Below are positions 18,202-27,230 of a stretch of DNA of 51,105 bases, in pieces (position 1 is the stretch's first letter; each line of letters begins with the position of its first letter). Location of the stretch: positions 24,265 through 75,369 of the forward strand of contig NYVG01000012.1 of NCBI GenBank assembly GCA_002684495.1, written 5' to 3'. Made by a program: the position numbers and the translations under genes. Source of the DNA: Gammaproteobacteria bacterium (GTDB lineage: Bacteria; Pseudomonadota; Gammaproteobacteria; Pseudomonadales; Azotimanducaceae). The notes under the pieces are model-generated. The model did not search any database, had not been told where the DNA came from, and saw only the letters and a program-made list of their open reading frames with translations.

Positions 18202-20622
18202 TCACAGTTCATCTAGGGTGCCGGTTATACCAGCTTGCACCAATGACTGATATTCGGAGTCTGTCAGGCCGAGTTCTTCGATGAGTATTTCGCGGCTGTG
18301 TTGACCGACGCAGGGCGCTGGTTGCACCGGTGCTGCAGCAGCTGCGGAAAAACGCCAGGGCCTTCCTGGGAGCCATGTCGGTCCGGTTTCTGGATGGTCT
18401 ACTTCAGTGATGAAGCCGGAGGTTTTGAAATCCGGATCAGGCTGGCTGTAGATATCGTAGAGTGGGCGAGCACGCGCGGCCGTGACGCCTAGTGCGACCA
18501 AGGCCAGCTCCGCAGTTGATGCTTTTTGCCCCATGACCCACGCACTGATTAATTTGTCTAATTCAACTTCATATGTCTTTCGACCCTTCATTGTGCTGAA
18601 TCGTTCGTCTGCCAGTTTTGGGTCACCAATGTGTTCTCTTAGTCGGTGCCAGGCTTCTTCGGTCTCTGCCGCCAGTGCCAACCAGGTCCCATCATTCGTT
18701 TGATAGTAGTTGTGTGGTGCGATTCGCGGATGTTCATTGCCCGTGGGACCGGGCGCTTGACCTGTGGCGCTGTATTCGAGCAATACATCGCCGCAAACGA
18801 CATTGACCGCTTCCATCATGGAAAGATCAACACGTTGAGCCTCCCCGGTTAGATCGCGGTGAGCCAGAGCGGACATCACCACAGCAGCGAGGAAATATCC
18901 GGATACGGGATCGGCATAAATTCCGCCAGTATTCATGCCTGGATCGCCGGCGTAGCCGTTGATCGAAGACAGGCCCGACATGGGTTCGACAGTCACACCG
19001 TTTCCTGGAAAGCTGGCATATGGACCTGTTTCACCGAATCCGGATATCGATGCCCAGATCATACCGGGTCTCATTTCATGGAGTTTCTCAAGGGTAATGC
19101 CCCATGAAGGAATGACCGAAGGGCGGAAGTTGTCGACTAGGATGTCGAATCGGGGCAGCAGTTGCCACAACAGTTCTTTGCCTTTGTCCTGACTGATGTC
19201 GAGAGTGACGTTGCGTTTGTTGAGGTTGACTGAATTATAGTGTCCCTGGGTATTCTGTGGGTGCTGTTTGCGATTGGGATCGGCTACGCCGGGTGGGACA
19301 TGACCGGAGAAACGGCGAAAGCTGTCGGTTCGATGCGGGGGTGACAGTTGTACGACATCGGCGCCAAGTAATGCCAGCAGCTCGGTGGCGAAAGGCCCGG
19401 CCCAGGTTTGACAGAAAGACAGCACTCGAATCCCGGCGAGAGGGCCCTTGGCTAAGTCAGATGGCTTAATGTTGCCAGCTGGAACGCCGCGGCTTTGATT
19501 GCGTGCGCCCACCTGTTCATTGTGCTCGCCAAGGCTGGGCGCTGGGCGTGTCAATAACCATGGGGAGGGACTGAGTTTTGCGGGTGCACCTGCTGATTTG
19601 ATTGTCTGTTTCTTCAAAGGTGCGTCGACCAGAAAGTCGCGGCTCTGGATCTGCTTATCAGTACAGATGTCTGCCATGTTTTGCATAACGCCTGCCACGC
19701 AGCGCAAGCTTACGAGTTTGTTAAAGAGAGGCCAACGCTCAAGGGTTGGTAGACTGACCGTCAATGCCGCCTGAACTTCTGAGATGTCTTTTGAATGGCG
19801 GCCCTCTCGGGGAATTAGGTCTTCGCGTTTACCAAACTCTGGTATTCCGAGTGTTTCCATAGCTTCTGGCCAATTGTGGAATTCTCGAAGGCCAATACTC
19901 ATCCTGCCATCTTTCACATCCCATAGGGGGCCTTGGCTACCTCGAGGTTTGCGGCCACCGGAGCCGGTACTCTCCCCCAGTTCATTGTAGACAGCGGCAA
20001 TAGCCCAGGGGTGCAGAGTTAAGGCGAGAGCCTCCAACTCGCTGACATCGACCAGTTCGGGCTTGTCGTCATTGCTTCGTCGTCGAAGCGCCGCCGCCGC
20101 CGCGATAAAACCTGCCACACCACCGATATAGCCGGACTGTTGTCTTGGCAGTTGCAAAGGAGGTTCTTCGCAGTGTCCATTAACCAAAGACCAGCCGCTT
20201 CTGGCGCTGGCGGTTAGGTTGTTACCTGTTTTTCCGCTTAAGGGGTCGTTTAATCCATGGGCGGTTACCGAGAGATGTACGGCGTCTGCGGGCAGATGGT
20301 TTAGCGCGTTACTGTAGGTCGTAGCGCTTATTGGATCTGCTGTGGTAATGAGTACATCAGCATCGGCTAAGAGGTCGTTAATCTCACTCATAGAGTCATT
20401 CACCGTGATAGACCGCTTGTTCCAGTTGCTATACGCGTGGAGGGCACTAGTTTCGCTACTGGTGGTGTCTAGGAATGGAGGCTCTGCGCGCAGTGGGTGG
20501 CCTACGGGGCCTTCTACCAGTATCACATCGGCGCCGAAATCACCAAAAAGCCTTGCCGCAAACGCTCCGGATAGTCTGTCGGATAGATCCACAACTCGTA
20601 ACCCTTCGAATGGTCTTGGCAT
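18202..20622 (-). CDS. Tandem-domain family III CoA-transferase (CaiB/BaiF), second copy
   Basis: 806 residues with two CaiB-like halves: first from GLRVVDLSDRLSGAFAARLFGDFGADVILVE, second from GIRVLSFCQTWAGPFATELLALLGADVVQLS near 397. The C-terminal half retains the catalytic Asp in YADPVSGYF (D571). The corresponding first-half region (QQSGYIGGVAGF) has no acidic residue, and its substrate loops are shortened, so that half looks structural. This arrangement parallels the protein at 12486-14912, but the two are clearly diverged rather than a recent duplication. Its upstream region is shared divergently with the Gfo/Idh/MocA gene. Confidence 0.9.
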   Translation of the reverse strand: MPRPFEGLRVVDLSDRLSGAFAARLFGDFGADVILVEGPVGHPLRAEPPFLDTTSSETSALHAYSNWNKRSITVNDSMSEINDLLADADVLITTADPISATTYSNALNHLPADAVHLSVTAHGLNDPLSGKTGNNLTASARSGWSLVNGHCEEPPLQLPRQQSGYIGGVAGFIAAAAALRRRSNDDKPELVDVSELEALALTLHPWAIAAVYNELGESTGSGGRKPRGSQGPLWDVKDGRMSIGLREFHNWPEAMETLGIPEFGKREDLIPREGRHSKDISEVQAALTVSLPTLERWPLFNKLVSLRCVAGVMQNMADICTDKQIQSRDFLVDAPLKKQTIKSAGAPAKLSPSPWLLTRPAPSLGEHNEQVGARNQSRGVPAGNIKPSDLAKGPLAGIRVLSFCQTWAGPFATELLALLGADVVQLSPPHRTDSFRRFSGHVPPGVADPNRKQHPQNTQGHYNSVNLNKRNVTLDISQDKGKELLWQLLPRFDILVDNFRPSVIPSWGITLEKLHEMRPGMIWASISGFGETGPYASFPGNGVTVEPMSGLSSINGYAGDPGMNTGGIYADPVSGYFLAAVVMSALAHRDLTGEAQRVDLSMMEAVNVVCGDVLLEYSATGQAPGPTGNEHPRIAPHNYYQTNDGTWLALAAETEEAWHRLREHIGDPKLADERFSTMKGRKTYEVELDKLISAWVMGQKASTAELALVALGVTAARARPLYDIYSQPDPDFKTSGFITEVDHPETGPTWLPGRPWRFSAAAAAPVQPAPCVGQHSREILIEELGLTDSEYQSLVQAGITGTLDEL

Positions 20623-20921
20623 ACGCTTAACTCCCCTGATACGGGCTCTATTTAGTAAGTTATTTGACGTTTAGGGTTGTGCGTTCCTCATGCCAGGGAT
20701 GGATTAAGGCACGGTGCAGGTTGGTATGGCTAACCGCCGCGTCATGGTCGCACAAGTAACACTCAGTATTTGAGGATAATTTTCTAAGCCTCGTCTATTT
20801 TGTTCGGTTAAGGCTGTCACGGTCTTGGCAGCCAAAGTGAGCCTCTCACTGTCCCCTGCACGTTGCAGACAAAGAGAGTTTCGACTGCGGCTGTGTGAAC
20901 GAATCTTGATGGAGAATTAGA

Positions 20922-22133
20922 ATGAGCGTTGCGAAAATCGCCTTAGTGGGCTGTGGCCCGCCTTCCCGTCGTTGGCATGGGCCGACTCTGACCGAATTGT
21001 CAAAACGGGGAGCTATTGAGTTCGTCGCTCTGTGCGATCTGGATGAGACGTTGGCTGCCCAGTGCGGTGAGGCCTATGGTGTGCCCCATTTCACCAGCGT
21101 CGACGAGATGCTGGATCGGCACCCGGAGATCATGGCTGTAGACATTGTTACCGGTGACCCAAGTCACCATGTTTTGGCTAAAGCCATTGCCGAGCGCGGT
21201 AAACATGTCATGGTCGAAAAGCCCATGGCGATAACTCTTGCGGGCTGCGATGTGATTATTGATGCCTGCCAGAGAAATGGGGTGCACTTTGAAGTGGCAG
21301 AAAACTACTTCCGCATGCCAAAACAGCGCGCTGTTATCGACCTTATCGAGAAGGGCATCCTGGGCGATATTGTTCGCGTTAGGTATGTGGATGCAAAAGC
21401 ACAGCGACCATTTGAACAGACCGCGCGAATTCGTGGCCTGACGCGACCGTTCTCAAAATTTGGTAATTCTTCGGGCATGTGCATGGATATGGGCTCACAT
21501 CGGTTATCGCAGTTACGACTGTTTGCCCAAAGCGAGCCGATCCAAATTTCCGCAACGGTCAAGCGTTATCGGCATAGTGACGAGTTCATTTCGGAAGATT
21601 GGGCCCACGCGACCATCGAGTTCGAGTCAGGCGCGGTTGGTCTTTATGAGACAAGTCGGCTCGGCGAGTCGCTAGCGCATTACCAGATCACCGGCACCCA
21701 AGGCGGTATTTGTGATCATCAATGGAGCCATCCTGCCATTCCGCTTAGACTGCAGATGGGCGAAGAATGGAAAGATGTGCCAATCGAGTTCGAGCGGCAC
21801 AAGGTGGATGGGGTAGACGTTTTATCGCGTATTGTTGTTCATACGGATCCACAGATCGTTTATGTCAATCCGTTCCGCGAGTATGCAATCGATGATTGGT
21901 GTGTTGGTCATGCGGCCGAGATTATGAGTCTGGCTGATGCCGCTTTGAATAAAAAAGAGCCGGAATATGGCCTTGGCGGCCGAAAAGATGTGGAAATGGC
22001 AATGGCCATCTACGAATCGTCGCTAAACGGCTCGATGCCGGTAAAGCTACCAATAGCGGAAACGACATCTTATGAACGGATATTGCATGAAGACTATGAA
22101 GCCCGGTTCGGACGTCCAATTGATGCGAAGTGA
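20922..22133 (+). CDS. Gfo/Idh/MocA family NAD(P)-dependent oxidoreductase
   Basis: 403 residues. The N-terminal Rossmann motif is IALVGCGPPSRRWH (6-19), with D41/D43 at the end of the second strand suggesting NAD preference. EKPMAI (about 99-104) is the family signature holding the catalytic Lys. The C-terminal alpha/beta dimerisation domain includes SGMCMDMGSHRLSQLRLF, where the active-site His is expected. ATG has GGAGAAT upstream. Members oxidise or reduce sugars, inositols and related hydroxy compounds. It stands alone on its strand, divergent from the CoA-transferase and convergent with the serine-hydrolase-like gene. Confidence 0.88.
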   Translation: MSVAKIALVGCGPPSRRWHGPTLTELSKRGAIEFVALCDLDETLAAQCGEAYGVPHFTSVDEMLDRHPEIMAVDIVTGDPSHHVLAKAIAERGKHVMVEKPMAITLAGCDVIIDACQRNGVHFEVAENYFRMPKQRAVIDLIEKGILGDIVRVRYVDAKAQRPFEQTARIRGLTRPFSKFGNSSGMCMDMGSHRLSQLRLFAQSEPIQISATVKRYRHSDEFISEDWAHATIEFESGAVGLYETSRLGESLAHYQITGTQGGICDHQWSHPAIPLRLQMGEEWKDVPIEFERHKVDGVDVLSRIVVHTDPQIVYVNPFREYAIDDWCVGHAAEIMSLADAALNKKEPEYGLGGRKDVEMAMAIYESSLNGSMPVKLPIAETTSYERILHEDYEARFGRPIDAK

Positions 22134-22194
22134 GCTGAAAAATCGGTAGGGCTAGAGCAGCTGGGGTTTGCGGCAGCCGCGAAGAATTATTGTT

Positions 22195-23145
22195 TTATGT
22201 GTCGGACCAGATCTGCTGCATGAGCGTCCAGAGGTGGCGGTCGAAATTATGCCGCTCTCCCGGTTTTACCGCTGGCCCACCGCGACGGACGATAACTCGC
22301 CTGCGAGTGGGGTCGACAAAAATGCGGTTTTCTTCGAGACCCTGGGAAAAGATTAGGCTAGCGGGTGCCTCGGGAATTACCGGCCGGTAGAACGTTTTGT
22401 CCACGTAGGGCGTCATAAAATGGTCTTGATCGTTGCGCCACCACATAAAACACCAGGCTGGATTGGTGGATGATCCCGGCGAGAGCATCCTCTGCCAGTA
22501 GCTGTTGCTGATTAAACGCCCGCTACTGCGGGATCCACCATTGAGAATAAGCAGGCCTAGTTGAGCCATGTCGTGTCCTGACATCTCGAGGCCTGTGACA
22601 TTTCTTCCATCTGGTAGGAGACTGTCTCGCTCGACCCACTTCGTTTGAGTCATGCCAAGCGGATTGCAAATCCACTCTTCCGTCAGCTCTTGTAGTGGTC
22701 GACCAGTCTGCTCGGTGAGAACTCGCTTGAGGTAATTATAGGCGGTGTTGTTGTACCGCCAGGTAACACCTATCTCACCAGCGGGTTCAAGAGCATCGTT
22801 CATGCCAGTTGTCATGGTCAGCAGGTGTTGAATAGTTAGGCGTTTTTCGTCCGTTTCCGGTAACCCGGTCCAGCCTTTGGGAAGGTACTTGTGCAGTGGG
22901 TCACTGACCTCAACAATTCTCCGGTCGACGGCGATGCCGATCATCAGCGCGAAGAGTGATTTTTGAATAGCCTTAACGTCTGTGGCTTCCGAGTCGGTGA
23001 AGTTCTCATGAACTTGAATGCCGTCTTTCTCGAAGATGAGAACCTCGTCAGTGCCACGATCAGCAAGGTATCCGATGGCGTTCGTAAACGCTCTTGAGTT
23101 CCAGTTTGTGGTCATGTCGTAATTGCCCCCGTAGCTAAAGGTCAT
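22195..23145 (-). CDS. Beta-lactamase-fold (penicillin-binding/esterase) protein lacking the nucleophilic Ser
   Basis: 316 residues of the class C beta-lactamase/esterase fold. The usual SxxK nucleophile motif aligns with AIQK at 59-62 (DVKAIQKSLFALMIGIAVD), so Lys is kept but Ser is replaced by Ala. The second motif is intact as YNN (131-133), and the last strand reads RRGGPA. I checked the codons on the minus strand: gct att caa aaa, so Ala is read directly. It cannot act by the normal acyl-enzyme route and may bind rather than hydrolyse a ligand. ATG 23145 has no ribosome site; ATG 23115 after a GGGGG tract is a plausible alternative start. No signal peptide, so cytoplasmic. Confidence 0.8.
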   Translation of the reverse strand: MTFSYGGNYDMTTNWNSRAFTNAIGYLADRGTDEVLIFEKDGIQVHENFTDSEATDVKAIQKSLFALMIGIAVDRRIVEVSDPLHKYLPKGWTGLPETDEKRLTIQHLLTMTTGMNDALEPAGEIGVTWRYNNTAYNYLKRVLTEQTGRPLQELTEEWICNPLGMTQTKWVERDSLLPDGRNVTGLEMSGHDMAQLGLLILNGGSRSSGRLISNSYWQRMLSPGSSTNPAWCFMWWRNDQDHFMTPYVDKTFYRPVIPEAPASLIFSQGLEENRIFVDPTRRRVIVRRGGPAVKPGERHNFDRHLWTLMQQIWSDT

Positions 23146-23286
23146 TTTCGATTGTTGTGGTGTATTTATTTTGGCTCCCTAGCACACAGACGTTTTTTTG
23201 GAACCCAGCCACATCAGTGAGGTTAGCCGTGAATATGCGGAAACGTGGCGAGAACGCGTCTGTTTTCGAATTACAAGGAGATAAAT

Positions 23287-23691
23287 ATGTCTGTACAGCT
23301 GAAAAAGCAGGCCATCGATTTAGGTATTGTTACGCGTAACGGCCCAGAGATGCTGGCATTTTACAGAGATTTACTTGGGTTTCGTCACGAGGCGGATACA
23401 CCGTTTGGCCCAACCGGGATGATGCATCGACTATGGTGCGGGGACAGCATGATAAAAATCTGCGTGCCCGATCCTGAACCCGCCAAAGATCCAGAGCCCG
23501 GGATGATCGGGCAGGCGACCGGTTACCGCTATTGGACTATGATCGTCGAAAATCTCGAGGAAATTGTCGACGACTGCGTTAGCGCTGGCAGAGAATTGGT
23601 CGTTCCCATCAAGGAGATTCGGGACGACGTTTGGATCGCTATTGTTGCTGATCCCGATGGCAATCTTGTGGAATTTGTAAGGTACGACTAA
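23287..23691 (+). CDS. VOC family protein (glyoxalase/dioxygenase superfamily)
   Basis: 134 residues from ATG 23287, chosen because AAGGAG lies six bases upstream; an in-frame ATG at 23245 lacks such a site. Two paired VOC modules are visible: LGIVTRNGPEMLAFYRDLLGF at the N-terminus and VADPDGNLVEFVRYD at the C-terminus. The usual first metal ligand (His/Asp in the first strand) reads DLGIV, and the last Glu of LVEFV is present. It could be an isomerase, lyase or a binding protein. The serine hydrolase gene starts 21 bases downstream, forming one operon. Confidence 0.82.
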   Translation: MSVQLKKQAIDLGIVTRNGPEMLAFYRDLLGFRHEADTPFGPTGMMHRLWCGDSMIKICVPDPEPAKDPEPGMIGQATGYRYWTMIVENLEEIVDDCVSAGRELVVPIKEIRDDVWIAIVADPDGNLVEFVRYD

Positions 23692-23712
23692 CACCTCGCG
23701 GGAGCAGTGAAG

Positions 23713-24780
23713 ATGGCTAATGTGCAACGCCCAGGGTTGGTTTATTCCGCCCCTGCAGATGAGCCCAAGTGGACGAGCGCCGCCGCCGCTGAGGTCGGAG
23801 TTAACGCTGAGCGGCTTGATCGGGCATTTGCATTCGCTTGTGAAAACGATTCTAACAGCTTAATTGTACTGCGATACGGGAAGCTGATCGGCGAGCAATA
23901 TTGGAATGGCAACACGCCGCTGTCGCTGCAACAGACTTTTTCCGGAACCAAGTCTGTGTTCGCGCTGTTGATTGGCAGGCTGATAGAGCGAGGTGTGCTC
24001 AAAGGACTCGAACAGCCTATTTACGAGCTGGTCGACGAGCTTCCAAAACGCCTGAACCATCTTACATTTGAAAACATCATGGCAATGCAATCCGGAGTGA
24101 TTAACTCGCCTGAAATCGAAGAGTTGGGCGGGGCAGGTGAGAGCCAACTGGAGATCGCCCTAGCGCGTGAAGTAGAAGCTGAACCCTTTGCTAAGTACTA
24201 CTACAACAACCCAATGTATCGGCTTCTTTTTACGGCGCTTGAGCGCGCAGGCGATCGAAGTTTAGAGGAATTAACTCGCGACGAGGTTTTTCGGCCGCTA
24301 GGGTTTGACGGTGCATACTGGGTGAAGCTTTATGCAACCGGTGATGGCAGCGAGTCATTTCGAGGCTATCAATCCATCTGTATGTCGCCTCGGGATTTTG
24401 CCAAATCCTCTCAGGTGATCGTGGATCGGGGGGTATGGAATGGACAGCGATATTTGTCCGAATTGTTCATTTCCCGTCTTATTTCTGTGGTGAATGTCGA
24501 TGCCAATCCCTCATTCGGCCTTTTTCACCATCTAAACGCCGGTTCTTATTACCGCGAGCGCCTTATACCCCAGCGTATAGATCGTAAGCTTGTTCCCGGA
24601 GCTCCAGACGATACGTTCCTTATGTTTGGAGCCGGAGGCCAGGTAACTGTCGGCATCCCGAGCCTGCATACGGTTTTAGTTCGAACCGGTAACAACGTGT
24701 CTCTCTACGAATCTGGGAATACAGTCGCAACTTTAGTTGAACTTGTTGTAAATGCGATTGACGATGCAGGTGCTCGCTAA
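23713..24780 (+). CDS. Beta-lactamase-fold serine hydrolase (esterase), intact motif
   Basis: About 355 residues of the class C beta-lactamase-like fold. The nucleophile motif SGTK (FSGTKSVFALLIG, S77 and K80) and the YNN motif (about 164-166) are both intact, and a C-terminal VRTGN segment fits the third motif. No signal peptide, so it is probably cytoplasmic. ATG 23713 has GGAG eight bases upstream; GTG 23707 is the alternative. It lies between the VOC gene and a DUF1232 gene in one operon. It resembles the divergently encoded protein at 22195 around both motifs, and is probably its active counterpart. Confidence 0.85.
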   Translation: MANVQRPGLVYSAPADEPKWTSAAAAEVGVNAERLDRAFAFACENDSNSLIVLRYGKLIGEQYWNGNTPLSLQQTFSGTKSVFALLIGRLIERGVLKGLEQPIYELVDELPKRLNHLTFENIMAMQSGVINSPEIEELGGAGESQLEIALAREVEAEPFAKYYYNNPMYRLLFTALERAGDRSLEELTRDEVFRPLGFDGAYWVKLYATGDGSESFRGYQSICMSPRDFAKSSQVIVDRGVWNGQRYLSELFISRLISVVNVDANPSFGLFHHLNAGSYYRERLIPQRIDRKLVPGAPDDTFLMFGAGGQVTVGIPSLHTVLVRTGNNVSLYESGNTVATLVELVVNAIDDAGAR

Positions 24781-24785
24781 CAGCT

Positions 24786-25211
24786 TTGGTTGCCATCAAG
24801 AAAGCAGTAGCTGAGAAGCTGCTGAATGTTCGGAAAAAGCTGTTCCAGCAAGCTCAGTCCTTAAAAGTACAGGTTCTTGCCCTGTATCTGGCCGCGCGAG
24901 ATCCTCGTACTCCTCGGTATGCGAGGCTGTTGGTGCTAATTATTGTGGCCTATGCGCTCAGCCCGCTAGACTTGATCCCGGATTTTATACCAGTGTTAGG
25001 GTTGTTGGATGACTTGCTCTTGCTGCCCCTTCTGATCGCCTTGGCTATTAAAGCTACGCCAGAATCTGTTTTATGGGATTGTAAGCAACGGGCAGCCGTT
25101 TACTTTGCGGGCGCAAGGCCCAGCAGTCGGATAGCAGGATTTGTCGTAGTTCTGATTTGGTTTAGTAGCGCTGTTTTATTGGTCTATTGGATGCAAGGGG
25201 CTTTTACTTAG
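24786..25211 (+). CDS. DUF1232 (YkvA-like) membrane protein
   Basis: 141 residues. The DUF1232 core is YARLLVLIIVAYALSPLDLIPDFIPVLGLLDDLLLLPLLIAL (about 41-82), with the conserved SPLDLIPDFIP turn. A second hydrophobic helix is at the C-terminus, giving two to three membrane segments. The start is TTG 24786, only a few bases after the serine hydrolase stop, without a clear ribosome site, so translation is probably coupled. The molecular role of this widespread family is unknown. Confidence 0.8.
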   Translation: MVAIKKAVAEKLLNVRKKLFQQAQSLKVQVLALYLAARDPRTPRYARLLVLIIVAYALSPLDLIPDFIPVLGLLDDLLLLPLLIALAIKATPESVLWDCKQRAAVYFAGARPSSRIAGFVVVLIWFSSAVLLVYWMQGAFT

Positions 25212-25352
25212 TGAAGGTAAGAACACCAAAGTGGCAACGATAAATTGGCTTTGAGCTTTGTTAAAAACACTGGGGCTGGTACTCAAGCGAATGCTATGAG
25301 GCTTTTAAGGAGTGGTGCGTCTTATTGAACACAAGGGTATTGGAGCATGATT

Positions 25353-26099
25353 ATGGCGGTAACAGAACTCAACGAAAAAGGTATAACGGGCCCCTTTGAA
25401 CTTGCAGATAAGTCGCTGGTGGATCCCTGCACAGAAGTAGCGCTTGCGCTGCAAGATTTCATTAAGCACAACAATCGAGTGGCACAGTTGGCTGGAAAGC
25501 AGCGTAGTTTTGGGGCCAAGGTTGACCGGCACCATGAGTTCGAGGCGATGCAACAACTCTTTGCTGATGCCAATGTCCAGGCAACCGTAGCAGAGCACTT
25601 TGGCAAGGAGCTTTTTCTTTATAACAGTGTCTTTCAAGTCAAAAGAGAAGGGGTTGGCGAGAATATTTGGCACCATGACCGCATTTTTGAAAATGGCGGT
25701 GCGCCTGTTGATCTACACAATACCGACAATCACTTTTCTATCCTTTTTGCGCTCACCGATCTCGGCTGGGATCAGGGCAGGCTAGAGTATGTGCGAGGCT
25801 CTCATCAGCCTGTTGAAGACCTGGACAGAACACAGCGGTTTCATAAAACGCTGCCAGCCTGCCTGGATGATCGAATAGATGCGCTAACGCTGAAAAAAGG
25901 TGAGTTTGCTGTGTTTCATTCGTCTCTTATGCATCGAAGCCTACCGTTCGAGTCCGGTGATTTGCGTGTTTCGCTCGCTGTGCGATTGGCTCGAAACGGC
26001 ACAGTGGTGCCAGAGATGTTTCCTACCGACCGTGTTCAGGGCGATGGATCTTACGGTTTTGCGAAGCTCAACCCTTCGGCCGTGATTCAATTCAACTGA
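25353..26099 (+). CDS. Phytanoyl-CoA dioxygenase (PhyH)-like Fe(II)/2-oxoglutarate-dependent oxygenase
   Basis: About 248 residues. WHHDRIFENGG provides the HxD iron ligands (near 107-109), FHSSLMHRSLP supplies the distal His, and RVSLAVRLAR supplies the Arg that would hold 2-oxoglutarate. The family hydroxylates acyl-CoAs and other small molecules using O2. ATG 25353 has GGAG at 25342-25345 with proper spacing; ATG 25347 is too close to it. The 140-base gap from the DUF1232 gene may hold its own promoter. The neighbouring hydrolases and CoA-transferases suggest oxidation of a branched or terpenoid acid, which is inference. Confidence 0.82.
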   Translation: MAVTELNEKGITGPFELADKSLVDPCTEVALALQDFIKHNNRVAQLAGKQRSFGAKVDRHHEFEAMQQLFADANVQATVAEHFGKELFLYNSVFQVKREGVGENIWHHDRIFENGGAPVDLHNTDNHFSILFALTDLGWDQGRLEYVRGSHQPVEDLDRTQRFHKTLPACLDDRIDALTLKKGEFAVFHSSLMHRSLPFESGDLRVSLAVRLARNGTVVPEMFPTDRVQGDGSYGFAKLNPSAVIQFN

Positions 26100-26456
26100 T
26101 CCAGACGCGCTATAAATGAAAAGCTGAAAGCATATAGAGTAGCGTTTGTGGCATCTGTTTTTCATCGTTAATTCGGCGTTTTTCGTCTTTAGATTCTCGG
26201 CCTAGGTGGCGTACGTTATTCTAGGCATTTGCAGATATGGCGCCGCGCCGCGTGGTTTGTGACGATGCGGGAGCTACCAAAAACAAGGGGAGACGATACC
26301 GTGGTAGAGTCAACTGGGCGTATTTTGGGTCATCCCAAAGGGTCTGGTGTGACTTACAGATAAATCGCGTTTATCTGGTTTAGGTTTCTATGGTTATCTT
26401 GGTGACGACGAGAAGGCTCTCTTTGAACAATCTGGGAAACGGGCGATATTTACGTT
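26100..26456 (+). other. Intergenic stretch, possible decayed small gene
   Basis: About 357 bases before the hydroxypyruvate isomerase gene. A GTG at 26300 preceded by AAGGGGAG opens a 20-codon frame that stops. A second frame shifted by one then reads coherent protein-like sequence (GLGFYGYLGDDEKALFEQSG) to a stop inside the next gene. This could be the end of a small frameshifted gene. I do not recognise the family. Confidence 0.3.
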
Positions 26457-27230
26457 ATGCCAAACTTTGCTGCCAATATCTCAATGATGTATTCCGAGCT
26501 CGATTTTTTTGAGCGCTTCGGTGCTGCGGCCAATGCAGGATTCAAAGGAGTTGAGATCCTTTTCCCTTACGAATATTCGGCCCTGGAAATAAAACAAAAA
26601 TGCATTGAGACTGGCTTGAGCCTGGCGCTATTCAATACGCCTCCCGGAATTCTGGCTAACGGTGATCGCGGTCTTGCTGCGGTGCCTGGAGAGGAGGAGC
26701 GTTTTGATGCAGCTTTCAGTCAAGCTATGGAATATGCCGAAATCCTGGGCACTCGCTGTGTTCACGTGATGAGTGGCATAGTGCCCGATGGCGGCAACCG
26801 AAAACAACATCAAGCTACCTTGGTGAGTAATCTAAAGCGAGCAGGGCCTGTCGCCGCAGAGCGCGGAAAAACGTTGCTCATTGAGCCTATTAACACCTTT
26901 GACGTGCCCGGTTATTTTCTCAATTATCAAGCCCAAGCGCGCTCAGTGATTGATGAAGTTGGTGCCGACAATGTGAAATTGCAGTTTGATATTTATCACT
27001 GTCAAATTATGGAAGGAAACCTTGCTGCCCGCTTGAAAGAGTATTTTGATTTGATCGCGCATATCCAAGTGGCTGGAAACCCCGGCCGGCATGAGCCGGA
27101 TATTGGAGAGATAAATTACCCATTCCTTTTTGATCTTATCGACGATCTTGGTTATGACGGCTGGGTAGGCTGCGAATACAAACCAAAAGAGGGTACAGAA
27201 AATGGCCTCGGGTGGCTCAAGCGACCCTGA
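26457..27230 (+). CDS. hyi: Hydroxypyruvate isomerase
   Basis: 257 residues, nearly the length of E. coli Hyi (258). It matches along the whole chain: FAANISMMYSELDFFERF at the start, GFKGVEILFPYEY, LLIEPINTFDVPGYFL carrying an active-site Glu, LQFDIYHCQIMEGN with metal ligands, AGNPGRHEPDIGEINYPFLF and GWVGCEYKP carrying the other catalytic Glu. It interconverts hydroxypyruvate and tartronate semialdehyde using a divalent metal in a TIM barrel. The usual partners (glyoxylate carboligase and tartronate semialdehyde reductase) are not adjacent. The gene ends at an IS3 remnant, but its C-terminus is close to natural, so it appears intact. Confidence 0.92.
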   Translation: MPNFAANISMMYSELDFFERFGAAANAGFKGVEILFPYEYSALEIKQKCIETGLSLALFNTPPGILANGDRGLAAVPGEEERFDAAFSQAMEYAEILGTRCVHVMSGIVPDGGNRKQHQATLVSNLKRAGPVAAERGKTLLIEPINTFDVPGYFLNYQAQARSVIDEVGADNVKLQFDIYHCQIMEGNLAARLKEYFDLIAHIQVAGNPGRHEPDIGEINYPFLFDLIDDLGYDGWVGCEYKPKEGTENGLGWLKRP

